In this document: piece by piece, positions 42,222 to 54,322 of the stretch
Layout: every line of letters starts with the position of its first letter
Numbering within the stretch: the first letter of the stretch is position 1
NCBI GenBank assembly: GCA_046530735.1
Contig: JBHEQV010000015.1
Coordinates: 4,825-68,824 of the forward strand
Reading direction: 5' to 3'
DNA: 64,000 nt
From: Arsenophonus sp046530735
GTDB lineage: Bacteria > Pseudomonadota > Gammaproteobacteria > Enterobacterales > Enterobacteriaceae
Notes under the pieces: model-generated
Seen by the model: the letters and a program-made list of their open reading frames with translations, nothing else
What the model was told of the DNA's origin: nothing
Databases searched by the model: none
Program-made: the position numbers and the translations under genes

Positions 42222-43608
42222 GAGTTATGATTATTTCTAGGTATTTGGTTTCGGAGATGCTGGCGTATCTATCCTTCTGCTGATTGATTTCGTGGATGAT
42301 GTCAAGAATTAGAGAGATAACATGCCATGAAAAGTCTATCCTACAGTATATCCGCAAAATTAGATATTACCCTGATCCATTACATGGACTCATCCGTAAT
42401 GGTAACAGGTAGCTGATAGGCACCGATGTTGAAGATGAGGTTAAAGCTCATACTGTGACAACATGCTGAATATTGCCTTGTCTAGAATCTCATCCGTCGT
42501 CCGTAACGGTTATGTGCTATAGCGAACATACAAATTGATATTGGCGATGTTGAGATTAAAGTACAAAAAATTAGGGATTATAGCGGCAATGGAATAATAT
42601 CCTTCAAGAAATTATTATTACCGCCTTATCTGAAGCGTAAAAAAGCGGCGAAAAGTTTTTTCATAGATGTACTTACGAGGTATAGCTACTGTTGATTTTT
42701 GCAAAACTCTGATGACGATTCTTGGTAAAAAAGCATATACTCTCTTTGAGATACCATTAATAGATTAAAATAGCAATAGTTTGAAGAACACAGACAATAG
42801 CGGCTATATGATTAGTGATATGTCTACATTTATTTCTTAGACGATGACATAACCATTATTATCAGGCAAGCTGATCGCCTTTGCCTTCTACTCATTATCG
42901 GTAGGACTGTGCATGAACTCGTAAGTAGCTAACTGCAGTGGAAGATAATTATCAAGAGTCAGAAGCGCACTGAGTTTAACTTTTAATGCCCCACAAAACC
43001 CCGTACCTTAATCGTATCTTCCATGGCTAACTTGATACGAGAGACGACCATATCCTTATTTTTTGAATGCAATAGCAAAGATATTTCTGGACATGTAGCA
43101 CAAATACTGTTGAGTACATAAAATAATTAATGTAGTTGGTTTCAGTCCATAAAAGCATGCAATCAAATTAAAAGGTGGAGATGCAAAAGATCTAGCTAGA
43201 AGGATAGCCGCAATGCTGCTAATAAAACTTGATATTTTATTGCAAGATTTTCAGGCGTATTCTGCGGCGATGAAGAAGCTAGAGAAAGAGTGAGAAGAAT
43301 GGCTTGGCATTCTATAATTTTTCATTAGTGCACTTAGCGTCATAAGAAGGAAGAATTTGATTAAGTTGGTTTTTGCGAAAGTGAGATTATGAATCTGACA
43401 CACAAAGCGCTGTAGTTCAAGAAAAACAACTCTTTTAATGGTATTTAAGTTTATACTAGTCTACGCAGAAAACTAAAACTAGATAATGAAATTGACCTGC
43501 TGACCATGATAGTAAACAATATTCAATTTAAGGATGGAGAAGAAATTTACAAATCATTATGATGGAGCTGTAGCCTGATTATCGTACACCAAGATTTGCT
43601 AATAAATC
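42222..43608 (+). mobile_element. Dead IS256-family element, copy 9
   Basis: Plus-strand, near full length: left end gagttatgattatttctagg at 42222, right end agatttgctaataaatc at about 43608. Readable: HGLIRNGNR (about 42385), an RNGYVL-like segment near 42500, and NNIQFKDGEE near 43520-43545. No open transposase. Confidence 0.82.
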
Positions 43609-43639
43609 AACTATCCATCCTTATTATGGAAAGAGTTTC

Positions 43640-43985
43640 CCCAGAGGACTTCCAGTAAGATTGTTAAATCTTTTGCTGCAATTAGGGATTTGCAATGATA
43701 TCGCTATAACCATAATGAGTGTTCAGCGGATAACATGTTCAGTGTGACAATATGGCAGGATGAAAGTGGAGTGAGTTGATTTAATGCATTAATCGATATT
43801 AATCTGTTAGCTTGCCTCCAAGCTAACTAATGAGATCCAGTTTTATATTAGTAAGGAATAAAGAAATAGTCTCTTTAATATCTTTATGACTGTTTACTTT
43901 TTATGGAAACTTCTGTAAACAAAATCCCTTATACATACAGTACAAGGAATTTCTACCTATAACCATTGCTATATAAATAATAATT
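43640..43985 (+). repeat. Unclassified dispersed repeat R3, copy 3 (best preserved)
   Basis: About 345 bp; aligns with 33430-33740 and with the reverse of 19850-20190. It contains a 9-bp hairpin gttagcttg/caagctaac near 43806-43828. It sits between IS256-like copy 9 and the tRNA cluster. There is no open frame of useful length. Confidence 0.62.
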
Positions 43986-44003
43986 TCAGGATTTCTTTAA
44001 AAC

Positions 44004-44069
44004 TTAGTCAGCAAGAGAGGATTCAAACCTCTGACCTATTATCAAAAATCAATTGCGCTATACTCAAAG
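44004..44069 (-). pseudogene. proM: Broken tRNA-Pro (proM remnant)
   Basis: Minus strand: the T-arm ggtcagaggtttgaatcctct and the acceptor tail survive, and the start resembles the gagtagcgcag of proM, but part of the D-arm is deleted and the anticodon region reads tttttga where the ancestral gene has tttggga. It cannot fold as a tRNA-Pro. It is fourth in the argX-hisR-leuT-proM order. Confidence 0.8.
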
Positions 44070-44132
44070 AAAATAAAATAATTTCTAATTTTAACGATGT
44101 TCTTACATAAGTTTAAAACTTATTTATTTTAT

Positions 44133-44223
44133 GGTGTAAAAAGGAAGACTTGAACTAATCTATCTGTAAGTAATAGATACTAGCATTTAAAACTAACGCG
44201 TCTACTAATTCCGTCACCTTCGA
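44133..44223 (-). pseudogene. leuT: Broken tRNA-Leu (leuT remnant)
   Basis: Minus strand: gaaggtgacggaattagtag and the variable arm identify leuT. The acceptor (tcgaagg with tttttac) and T stems no longer pair, and the anticodon loop is tttaaat, giving TAA instead of CAG. It is the only tRNA here with CCA still encoded, yet its stems are lost, so it is judged non-functional. Confidence 0.78.
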
Positions 44224-44243
44224 AAACTGCACTAAAACAAATA

Positions 44244-44320
44244 TTGGGTGACTAATGGGATTCGAACCCACGACAACCGGAATCACAATCCGGGGCTCTA
44301 CCAACTGAGCTATAGCCACC
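44244..44320 (-). tRNA. hisR: tRNA-His (anticodon GTG)
   Basis: Minus strand, complete: the extra 5' G opposite C73 needed by HisRS is present, acceptor gtggcta/tagtcac has one G-T pair, anticodon loop ttgtgat, and a T-arm as in E. coli hisR. The encoded 3' end is CAA instead of CCA (44246-44244). Confidence 0.95.
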
Positions 44321-44391
44321 AAAATCTTTAAAAAATTTAATTTATTTTATACAACATTAATTTGCTATACCGTAATAGAGCACGCAGTAAA

Positions 44392-44468
<77 letters not shown>

Positions 44469-44599
44469 TTAACACCTTTAAGGGTGAGGGATAGTACGGA
44501 TTTAATCGCATTTTGTCTAGTAATTTTTTAAATAAAAAGATTATTTTCTTATTCTTTATCCATTTCAATCAAAAACTAACCTTTCTATTATTTTTAAGC

Positions 44600-46975
44600 A
44601 GTTAAACTGATATTGTTAATAATTTTCATTTTTTTTATAATGGAAAAAAATAATTTAAAATAAATCATAAAACAATCAATAAAATATACTGCCAATAATT
44701 AATGATAAAGGCATATCTGAATTAATTACCATACCAACAAGCACACATGCCAAAACAAGGTAAAATATTTCACGTAAGGAAATAATACTGATTTAAAATC
44801 ATATTGAGATAAGCGCTATTAATTTACTTGTCGAAAACGCAATTGACTCAATAAAATAACAAATCATATTATCATTTCCAAACAATAGACTCACACTATA
44901 AACATACATAAAAACAGCTCATGATTAGGGATCATTATAATTAAGATCTGAGGCAACTAAGACATAAAATTGTTAACATAATACATAACACACCATGTAT
45001 GGACATAGCATTTTCTGTTACTTTCAAAAAAAATGACAGTTAAAAACTTTATCCTAAAACATAAATCATATGCCAGACACTATATATTCCACTATTACAA
45101 CCTGATAATACTCAGTGCAAGGTAGCAGACATTAATCACCGCGCCTACCTATACAATGCTTATTTTTAAAAATATTAACAGAAATAGACTAATATTTTGT
45201 CTAATCTTTCTCTAGGAGAGAATCGCATAACTATAAAAATAGCAGCAACATAAAAAATCAAAATTCGCAATTAAATATTATTAATAGCTTTATTTAATTG
45301 TAGCTTGCAACTTTTTTATTTCTCCAGAAGTAACAAAAACTAATTCAATATCTTAATAAGAATCTACTACAATATAAAGTAGAAATAAAAGCCTTACTAC
45401 CTAGCACCAGCAAAATCTATTATTGGGAATACCTCAGAAAAAACTAAATTTTATATAGACAGCAATCGCTGTGATCTCTATTATTCTAACAGCAACCTCA
45501 CATGAGAGTTATGCTCATTTCTAATACATATAATTTTAGAGATGGTGGTTGTAATTCTGTTTATTAATTTTATGAATGATGTCAACAACAAAGAGGCTAT
45601 ATGTCATAAAAAGTTTATTCTATGATATCCTTAAAAACCAGATATTACCTATAATCTCTTGTATGAATTCATTCGTAATTGGTAGCAAGGGCTCTGATAG
45701 CACCGTTGCTGAAGAGGAGATTGAAGACATGGGTTATTCTCGGTAAAAATCGCATGAGCTCTCTGCCAATATACCCTACATCAGGAGACTGAAACATTAA
45801 TGGCTTGAAGAGTACAGGCAATGGGGGTGCCTCTGCGTGATTTAAGCGATATGCACTACATTTATTACTTGCCTGATGAGATAAATACCATCCTGTCAGG
45901 AAGCTGATCATCTTTGTCTGCTCCTCACTATTATCAGTACATTGCACATATATGTAAGAGCTTCATTGCGATTAAAGGTAGTTATCAAAAGTAAGAATAA
46001 AACTAAGCTAAACTTCTTAATAGCATACTGCGAACGCGGGGACTTAACTATATTTACTAGACTTATTAGGGGAGACGGTACCCTTAGTTTTGCAATGTAA
46101 TGAAAAAGATATTCTTGAGCGTGCGGCATAAATGCTATTGAGTACACAAACAACATTGGCACTAAATTACTCCACGAAGGCATGTAACTGAAAGTTAATG
46201 GTGAGTCGTGCAGGGAAAATAAGTAGTCTAGGTAGCAGAGAGTCGCGATGCCGCTAAATAAAACCCCTTGATGTTTTTTTGAGAAGGGGTTTCAGCAAAT
46301 ATTCTGCAGCATAAATAATCTGAAGAAAGATTGAGAAAAATGGCTGGTATCTACTATTACTTCCTGTCAGCGCACTTGGCATCAATAAGAACGATAAATC
46401 TAATTTTGAATATTGACTTTTGCAACAGTGAGGCTATGAGCTAATGTTCGAAGCAGTGAATTCGAGAAAAACAACACTTTAATGCTATTTAATCTACTCC
46501 AATCTAATTAAAAAGCTGGCCTGATAAGGAGATTTTACCTATTTGACCCCTGCAGTAACAAACAACACCAAATTTAAGGATGGAGAATAGATTTATGAAG
46601 GATCAGGGTTGAATGTGTAGCCTGGAGCCAGCTACACTAAATTTCTAATACTATGCCTCACATGAACAAATAACCCTCATCCAATTAAACTTACTAATAA
46701 GAACTCAAATATTTATAATCAAATGAAGCAAAGCGTCACTAATAATTTCAAAAATTACTATCTCTCTCATTGAACGCATAATAAAAAAATAAATAATCCA
46801 GCAACAATATATAAGCCAGTAATACAAAAGGTCATACCAGTTTAACGTATTAGTAAAACCTATAGATAAGCTAACTAAATTATTACACATAGTACAATAA
46901 GTTGAATATATCTTGATTCAAAGCCATGACTGAGGTCTTATTCCGGTTTCCCATAGCAATTCCTGTCATTTCAAT
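44600..46975 (-). pseudogene. yifK: yifK remnant (amino-acid permease), split by an IS
   Basis: N-terminal part at about 46700-46975: HGFESRYIQLIVL and, in an open 61-codon piece, FFIMRSMREIVIFE, matching FFIMRSMGEMLFLE of YifK. IS256-like copy 10 interrupts at 45506-46652. The C-terminal part at about 44690-44760 reads VLACVLVGMVINSDMPLSLI, matching [20 protein letters not shown]. It lies between wecG and argX as in E. coli. Confidence 0.8.
45506..46652 (+). mobile_element. Dead IS256-family element, copy 10 (inside yifK)
   Basis: Left end gagttatgctcatttctaat at 45506, right end near ctacactaaatttctaatac at 46652. At about 1.15 kb it has an internal deletion relative to full copies. It lies antisense to yifK and separates two readable parts of it. 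Confidence 0.8.
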
Positions 46976-47224
46976 AATAACTTAATACTATTTTACCTTA
47001 ATGATCAAAATAACAGATAATAGCTCTTTACTAAAAATATGTTTCAACAATAACAAAATAAAAAGTTTATAACTGTAATTAAAATAGTACTAATTTTCTA
47101 AGAATAAAAAACAGTTATCAATAAAGCCATGTTTAAAAGAAACCTAGCAATTTAAAATTTATTAGCTATTAAAGTTAAAGCGTCCTATTGCTATAAGGAC
47201 TCATAAACAAATAAAATAAAGTTT

Positions 47225-47960
47225 ACCGCTATATATAGTAGCGCAGAAAGCGTAATAATTTTATCTGTCGTTTAATTCGACTCGGCTGAGAAAGCAATCT
47301 ATAGAACTATTCTAATCCTAATTGTTGTTATAATTTAAGTGCTCGTTTTTACATTTCCAGTAAAAACATCATAAGAACCATCTTTTCCAAGATAAAGCAC
47401 ATCGGGAGTATACTCATCAATAATACCGGATAAAAATTTTTGCCTTAGTAACTCCCATTGATACGTAACAATTTTCACTCCACTAGCCTTGTGCGCTTAA
47501 GTAATATTTTATGTTATTCTGGCTTAAATAATTGTCCTGGCTATCAACAGAATACTCACCTACTACTGAGTGCGAAGTTTATTTCGGTCTATTTAAGAAA
47601 TTTTGCTTTCCAGAAAATCAGAAACACAAGCACAACTTTTTAAGTTGTGTTATCACCAATGATTTTTACAAATCAATACTGCAATACATAAAACTTTTGC
47701 TTGTAGGACTTTAAATAAATCACTTTAATAAAAAAGATATTATCTGCATAAAGATATGCTACTTCAACTAGTAGTACATTTAAGTCATGATCTTGCCATA
47801 CGGTTAGAATTTTTTACATTGATAGCTAGAAATGTTTTATGCTTAACATGTTAATCTAAAAATAGATAATTAAGGAAATTAATTCCATCATAAAAATTCA
47901 AAACAAGATGACCTAAATATCATATTTTATGATAACTTCTTGCTTCATAGATTACTCCAG
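47225..47960 (-). pseudogene. wecG: wecG remnant (UDP-ManNAcA transferase)
   Basis: Makes lipid II of enterobacterial common antigen (ECA) in intact relatives. Readable: DVLYLGKDGSYDVFTGNVK (about 47345-47400), matching [20 protein letters not shown], and the end with remains of LSQPSRIKRQIKLLRFLRYY near 47240-47300. Stops and shifts throughout. Confidence 0.85.
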
Positions 47961-47969
47961 TAATCTACT

Positions 47970-49240
47970 ATTTAGCTTATTTTTAGAATCATTAGTGATA
48001 TATATGCTAATTAAACCCAGTTTTATAAAAAAGCACAAATACCAAACTAAAAATAGCACTCGTAATACAAAAGAATTTATACCCTAATAAACTAGGACAA
48101 TAATCTTAAAAAGAAAATAAAAATAGAAAACTTACAGAATAAAAGCTTTATAACGATTAATATCAATCTAATTTTTTTATAAACCTAATACACAAACTAT
48201 TTAATAATCAAATTAACGCCAATTGCTACACAGATAGAAATAAGAACAACCAACCTTTAATCATTAAAAAATCAATTAATGTAAATTAATTGACTAAATC
48301 AAAGTAATAATCAAACGCTTACCAGGTAAAATAATTGGCTGAATTCAATATTGAATAAGGGTTACTCAAGCCATAGTCATGTGGTAATAAAAATATAAAA
48401 ATCATATATAATAATTAATAATTCTTAGAATTCGATTCTATCATAATTATCTAGCAACATAACTAAGTTCTTCAAAGAAGAAAAGATATAACACATTAAA
48501 TAGAGAAGAGTTAAAAGCCTATTCAGTATTAAGATCTAATTCATAACGTTTTAATGATGCTAACCAAAACATAGCAAAATATCAATAATACCAGTGATAA
48601 TTAGTATCCATAAATCATTGCAACCACGAATTGATGATAATAAATTGGAAAAGTGTAAAGACGATAATAATATTAGCTCGCACTCCGTCAACACTTAGAT
48701 AAGTGAGTATCCAAAAGGAACCACTATGCTAAAGAGCAAAAATAACCAACAATACTGAATTTGCTTCAAAAAATACGTAATCAACATTGCAAATATAAAA
48801 TGAAAAATGTTTTAATACTAGACTTGAAACTTCACTAGGAAAAATCTGACTATAGGACTGTAACTGAAATAGTAAAAATCATTTTTAAAAAATATAACCA
48901 CTGTTAGTTTTGCAATAAACATCAATTAAAAGACAAGTTAGTGATGCTCCACTTCATTCATAGTGAATAATGACTGATTAGATCCTTTGGCACCCGTCCA
49001 AAACGGGTTTTATAAGCGATATAATAAACAATTTAAAAACTGATAGATTAACCAACACATGTAATAATATATTATAGTTAATATTATATTAACATCAAAT
49101 TTAAAACTAGTAATCCTATTAATAGACAATTAAATTAAAATACTAATAAATAAAGTAGAGAAAAAAGATATTAAAATTGAAGCGTACTCGTCAAAATTAA
49201 CGATATGTTAATATTAAAATTAATATCAGAGAAATAAAAT
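47970..49240 (-). pseudogene. wzyE: wzyE remnant (ECA polymerase)
   Basis: Polytopic ECA polymerase. Clear piece at about 48530-48850: QIFPSEVSSLVLKHFSFY..., DGVRANIIIVFTLF, MFWLASLKRYE, matching SQIFSSEVSGVALKRFF, GGTRANIIIAFAIF and MFWLALKRYGM. Interrupted by many stops. Ends approximate. Confidence 0.8.
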
Positions 49241-49249
49241 TCACAATTG

Positions 49250-50270
49250 ATAGACTACAAAATTCTATCATAGTCTGATTGCTCTCCTGTCTATATTAAT
49301 GTATCTTGTAATACATTAATAAAATAAGGTTGAAAACCTATTAACTTCTATTCATTAACATCATTTTCTGTCAAATCATTCCAGTTGTCATTTATCTAAA
49401 TCATCATTATAAAATAAAAAAGATATATACTGTTCAATAAGATTCTAGTAAAATAATTTTTACAGCTAATAATGAAAGGAATTACAAACTTAAATTAATA
49501 GAATAATGTGTCTTATGGATTGCTTATAATTTAAAAAAACAATATAAATGAGAACAGTCCACAGTGCAGTAAAGTTAGATAATTATTAAAGCCATTTTTC
49601 CTTAATAATTATCATTTTCATTAGGAAATAATTTCCTATAGCCTATATAACTTTCGCAATATATACTTAATTATTAACATGATATTCCAATAAGAATAAA
49701 ATTTCTACCGGCTTATCCGCAAACTGCTTTTTGGTTACTAGTAACCATTCGACATGTTGATTAAATTTATTACCTGAGTTACCGAGTAAAATTTTCACTT
49801 TATCAATTTGATTAATTGATTTTTATAAACAGTTAAAGCTAAATCTACTTTAGATAGAAAATGGAGCAGTGATATTAGTATAATTAGATTTAACTGAGAA
49901 AAATAATTTAAATTCCTCGTGTAGTAAAAACATCTCCTACCGACTGTATAAATATTGAACGCCGAAAATAATAAAATAATTTAACTTTTAATTATAAGTG
50001 ATTTTTCATAAGAAACTAGCACATAATATGCCATAAAATTATTGTTGACGAATCATTACTAAACAATGATATCAATCAAATTGGTATATTAAACTGATCA
50101 TAAAAAGAATTTAATTTCTATCTGATTTTGTTTATATAGTGATAACGATAACAATCGCTTTTTTATTATAAAATTTATTAATGTATAGTTATGATTAGCA
50201 CATAATACTAGAGTGAGATCACATCTCATAACCTGAAATTATCTATTTTAAGTGGTAATGATGTTAATAA
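49250..50270 (-). pseudogene. wecF: wecF remnant (Fuc4NAc transferase)
   Basis: Adds the third ECA sugar in intact relatives. Pieces: KVKILLGNSGNKFNQHVEWL (about 49745-49805), like MTILVGNSGDRSNEHIAAL; and YKLFYYFRRS...VGDVFTTRG (about 49915-49990), like YKLFYPLRRL...VGCVFATRG. Confidence 0.82.
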
Positions 50271-50279
50271 AAATAAAAG

Positions 50280-51590
50280 ATCCTTAAAAAATTATAACAC
50301 TGTCTGGATATGATGTACCATATCAGAGGCAATACATGAATTAAAATTTTCATCTTTGCCTTCGGTAAAGATAGAATTTGCTACTACAAAGAATAATATA
50401 AACAATATAAGTTACCATTTAAGTCTGTAAACAGCACTTAAAACACCGTAAGTTAGCATTACCCAATAAATAAATCCATTAACAATACAAATTAAGTCAC
50501 TTCTGTTAAGAACAGAAACTATAATGCAACATTAGCAATAACTAAATAAGCAAAAACATAAGCGCCTAATTTCAATACATCACCAATCTTAACTGGCAAG
50601 AAAAGAGATCGCGAATTGCGATAAACTTATCTGAAAAGCAGTCAAATTTCAGATCTCGTACTATCCATATAGTAAAGCTGACTATCGCAACAACCGCTGA
50701 TAAAATAAACTTTAAAGGTTTAAAACCTTTACACTAATCTCATTTTTATGCTACATTTTATCCTAAATTTAGGATAAATAAACAGTAAAATACAGTAATA
50801 AACTGTAAATAAGCATCTGAAATACTATTCACTATATGCTAACATCTATCTCATTTAAACTATATCTCTTAGCCAATAATTTTCTCATCATAATATAAGC
50901 AATCGGCAATATAACTAAAGTTATTAACACTATTAAAATGAATTTAGCTAAGTGATGATAAATCATAGTATTCAGCTTGGTTTAAACCATAACTAATTTA
51001 GCTACTTATGCGTAAGATCATGATCACTGTTACCACAACAATTAATTCAGGAATTAAAGGTAATCCCTATTAGCACCACTTAATAATCACTTAATCTAAA
51101 ATAAAAATAAGTAATCAATTACTTCTGCTAAGCTACAAACTATAATTAATGGTGTGTTACCTTTCCCATCATGATAACCTTTTAGTATTGCCAAAAAATA
51201 ATTCACATAAGCGATCTCCATTTATATTAATATTAAGGTATAAATAACTATTTGATAACGTGTATTATCAAATAGATGCCAGACTGATAAATCAACTAAA
51301 CAGTAAAAATAAATATCCATAGGGTTAAAACCCTAAAATAATCGATCATGAGGAGTACCAATACAGTGCTTAACTTTATTAGCGTCTAATGTATTCAGTA
51401 ACATATTTAATCATGCCATTGAAGATTTACATTCACCGAATAAAACACTTAGTATAGTAATCAGTTGACGAAAATTTTTTCGACTAATTAACACAACTAA
51501 GATTAAAAGAAAGAACTAATAATTTGATTATGACTAATCCTGCCACAATTTTTTTCAAGGTTGAATAGCTATTTAAGTAAACACTTTAGA
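50280..51590 (-). pseudogene. wzxE: wzxE remnant (ECA flippase)
   Basis: MATE/MVF-like flippase of lipid III. Pieces: KNFRQLITILSVLFG (about 51430-51475) and FIAIRDLFSCQL...AYVFAYLVIANVAL (about 50530-50625), matching ANFRQLITVLGVLAG and FTAMRDLFAWQLVGDVLKVGAYVFGYLVIAKASL. It ends just before wecE in operon order. Confidence 0.82.
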
Positions 51591-51600
51591 TAAAGATCTA

Positions 51601-52731
51601 TTAAACAAAAAAAGATTGAATTTGATTAATTACTTGCTGTTGCTCTTCATCAGTAAGATTATAAAATATCGGTAAACGAACTAAACGAACACTTTCTTTT
51701 GTTGTATAGTAATCATTACCGTGAAAACGGCCAAATTTATAACCTGCTGGACTAGAGTGCAAAGGAACATAATGAAATACTGACAAAATATTTGCTGCTT
51801 GCATATGCTTATTGAATGCAGTTCTTTGTTTAATATCTTTTAATTTTATATAGAACGTATGAGCATTGTGTTCTAGATCTACTGGTATAACAGCTAACTC
51901 TAATTTACCAATTTCAGCGAAAGGTTTAAGTGCCTCATAATATTTTTTCCATAATGCTAGCCTACTCTGATTAATTTTATTCGCCTGTTCCAATTGTGCC
52001 CATAAATAAGCAGCTTGCAGCTCTGACATTAAGTAGCTGGAACCAATGTCTTGCCAGGTATATTTATCAACTTGGCCGCGAAAAAACTGACTGCGATTCG
52101 TGCCTTTTTCCCGCACAATTTCTGCTCGCTTAATAAGTGAAGATTCATTAATCAGTATGGCTCCTCCTTCTCCACCAGATGAGTAATTTTTTGTTTCATG
52201 AAAACTATAACAACCAATATGCCCTATCGTACCAAGCGCCTTTCCTTTATAAGTGGACATAACACCTTGAGCTGCGTCTTCAACAAGATAAAGATGGTAT
52301 TTTTTTGCTAATCCAATAATAGCATCCATTTCACAAGCCACACCAGCATAGTGAACAAGAACAATAGCACGAGTTTTATCCGTGATTGCTGCTTCAATTT
52401 TATTCTCATCTATATTCATGGTATCAGGACGTATATCGATAAATACAATTGTTGCGCCTCTTAGCACAAAGGCATTAGCGGTAGAAACAAAAGTAAAACT
52501 TGGCATAATGACTTCATCACCAGGTTTAATATTAAGCAAAATTGTCGCCATTTCTAAAGATGCAGTACAAGAAGGTGTCAACAACGCTTTCAAACACTGA
52601 AAATGCTTCTCCATCCACTTCTCACAACGCTGAGTAAACTGGCCATCACCACATAACTTACCAGTCTGCATAGCTTCTTGGATATAATTTAATTCAGTAC
52701 CAATAATCGGTGGTTTATTAAAAAGGATCAT
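51601..52731 (-). CDS. wecE: dTDP-4-amino-4,6-dideoxygalactose transaminase
   Basis: PLP enzyme that makes TDP-Fuc4N for enterobacterial common antigen from TDP-4-keto-6-deoxyglucose and glutamate. I start it at 52731 (MILFNKPPIIGTELNYIQ), which gives exactly the 376 residues of E. coli WecE; an in-frame extension to 52803 reads through wecD debris and is not used. The PLP lysine is Lys181 in SFHETKNYSSGGEGG; VEDAAQGVMSTYKG, REKGTNRSQFFRGQVDKYTW and GSSYLMSELQAAYLWAQLE are intact. Every other gene of the wec operon is wrecked, including rffG and rffH that make its substrate. Either lately orphaned or kept for another aminosugar. Confidence 0.93.
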   Translation of the reverse strand: MILFNKPPIIGTELNYIQEAMQTGKLCGDGQFTQRCEKWMEKHFQCLKALLTPSCTASLEMATILLNIKPGDEVIMPSFTFVSTANAFVLRGATIVFIDIRPDTMNIDENKIEAAITDKTRAIVLVHYAGVACEMDAIIGLAKKYHLYLVEDAAQGVMSTYKGKALGTIGHIGCYSFHETKNYSSGGEGGAILINESSLIKRAEIVREKGTNRSQFFRGQVDKYTWQDIGSSYLMSELQAAYLWAQLEQANKINQSRLALWKKYYEALKPFAEIGKLELAVIPVDLEHNAHTFYIKLKDIKQRTAFNKHMQAANILSVFHYVPLHSSPAGYKFGRFHGNDYYTTKESVRLVRLPIFYNLTDEEQQQVINQIQSFFV

Positions 52732-52734
52732 GTC

Positions 52735-53440
52735 ATTCTCAATAGAACTAATAAGCTGTACTTCCAATTTGTGCACCCATCTGCGAATCCAGATATATAG
52801 CAATAATATTACTGATTTGAGTTTCCATCCTTAATCTCTATACTCCTTTCTGCTTACACCATTTGTATACTTCTGTTAATAATTATTTAGAAACTCATTT
52901 CTCCTAATGGGCTAAATCTGTGGATAATAAACCAATACGCATTTCTTTTTCAACTAGGAATTCCTAATGCTAACAAAGTCGTAATATTTCCTTTATCTAT
53001 TATTAACTAATAAATAAAGATCATCAAAAGTACCTTTAATAGTTTTTTAAACCAAATAGAATAAAAATGAGAATTATCTATCAATGATACTAGGGCAGGC
53101 AAAAACGACTATGTGAAAAGCTGTATCTACAAAATATTTTTTAATTTTCAATATTTTCAATTGCTACATTTGGATCTAAACTATGATTTTTACCCTGCTA
53201 TCCATATTAAGAAAAAATTGACATCTTTACCTTCTACTAGCAAAAACTCATATCTAAAGTTACATCAATCAATTAAGTATCCGCAGTAGTAATTTTAACT
53301 TACATAATGTTGTAGTCAATAAATTGACTTTAATGAAATAATTGGCACATTGAATACAAAATATAATTTACCAATTTTACGCTTAAAAATCACTTTTTTA
53401 ACTGAGCACTTCAATATTGATCTTGAAAACAATGCAGAAA
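52735..53440 (-). pseudogene. wecD: wecD remnant (TDP-Fuc4N acetyltransferase)
   Basis: Identified by position between wecE and rffH and by its C-terminus, where in one frame GAQIGSTAY, stop, FY (about 52735-52775) corresponds to ...GANVESTAYWLYR with the Trp codon turned into TAG. The rest is poorly readable. GNAT-fold enzyme; ends approximate. Confidence 0.6.
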
Positions 53441-54316
53441 ATTCTGTAAATATTTATCATAATTAATTTATGCCAGTTTTTCTGCTTATTTTCTATCTGT
53501 TTATCCGTTAACCAACTGTTACGCGAGACGAATTGGTTCTAGAGAAGCAATTTTAAATTACTGCCGTTTTTGAATGGTTTGCACAAACCTATTCACTTTA
53601 ATAAAGCTGTCATCAGTACCAGTATCCTAGTCAGGCAAATCCATAATCTAATAACTAAACTTTAGCTCACAACAATCAAGATATATTTAATTCATACAGA
53701 TAATATCAAGCTCACTACGTGGTGAAGTTTAATTTCTTTAATATCATTAATTATTTAATTATCATAAAATAGATATCAGTAATTCACCCAGTTAAATTTA
53801 GATTACTGGGATTTTCTTCAATAGAAAGCACTTTGAACTGTTCATCAAATTCAACTACCCTAAAAACGTTTAGAATCCATCACCTAATACACAAAAATTG
53901 TTGCTTTTGATTAACGAACAAAACCTCGATTTCAATTTAAGGATAAAGCCTATCTAAAATAAATATTTTTAACCTAATATTAAATAGAAAGAATTATCAC
54001 CTATGAATTTTTACCGATCAAAAAATACCTGCCTAATCCATCTAACTAGGGATTTATATGACATAATTGAAATTAATTGAAATAAACACTAAAAAGCCTC
54101 ATCCTCGCCAAGTAAGCGCTGATAATCAGGTAGATTTTCAAGTATGGAAATACTTAATATTTCTTTAATACCAGACAATATTAGCACTGAAAACGGATAG
54201 TAAATTATCGGATTATTATATAAGTAACAGGTTATTTAGAGATACCTTGCGTAATGGAGTACAAATGGATTTCAGAACTACCAGCCAAAACAATATCTTT
54301 TATCACCTTTCCTCAT
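53441..54316 (-). pseudogene. rffH: rffH remnant (glucose-1-phosphate thymidylyltransferase)
   Basis: Starts near 54316 as MRKG... IKDIVLAGSSEIHLYSITQ, like MKGIILAGGSGTRLYPMTMAV. Middle piece VVEFDEQFKVLSIEENP (about 53810-53865) equals VVEFDKNGTAISLEEKP, and a late piece FVQTIQKRQ...LKIASLEPIRL is near 53520-53590. It should supply TDP-glucose for rffG and wecE. Confidence 0.82.
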
Positions 54317-54322
54317 TATTTA

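Noticed and set aside
41929..42357. 142-codon minus-strand open frame
   Set aside because: It runs from the antisense of an IS256-like end into AT-rich DNA, is dominated by K, N, I, F and Y, and has no family signal. Treated as chance.
52732..52803. Longer wecE start
   Set aside because: The extension is read-through of the decayed wecD end in another frame; the family start is MILFNKPP at 52731.
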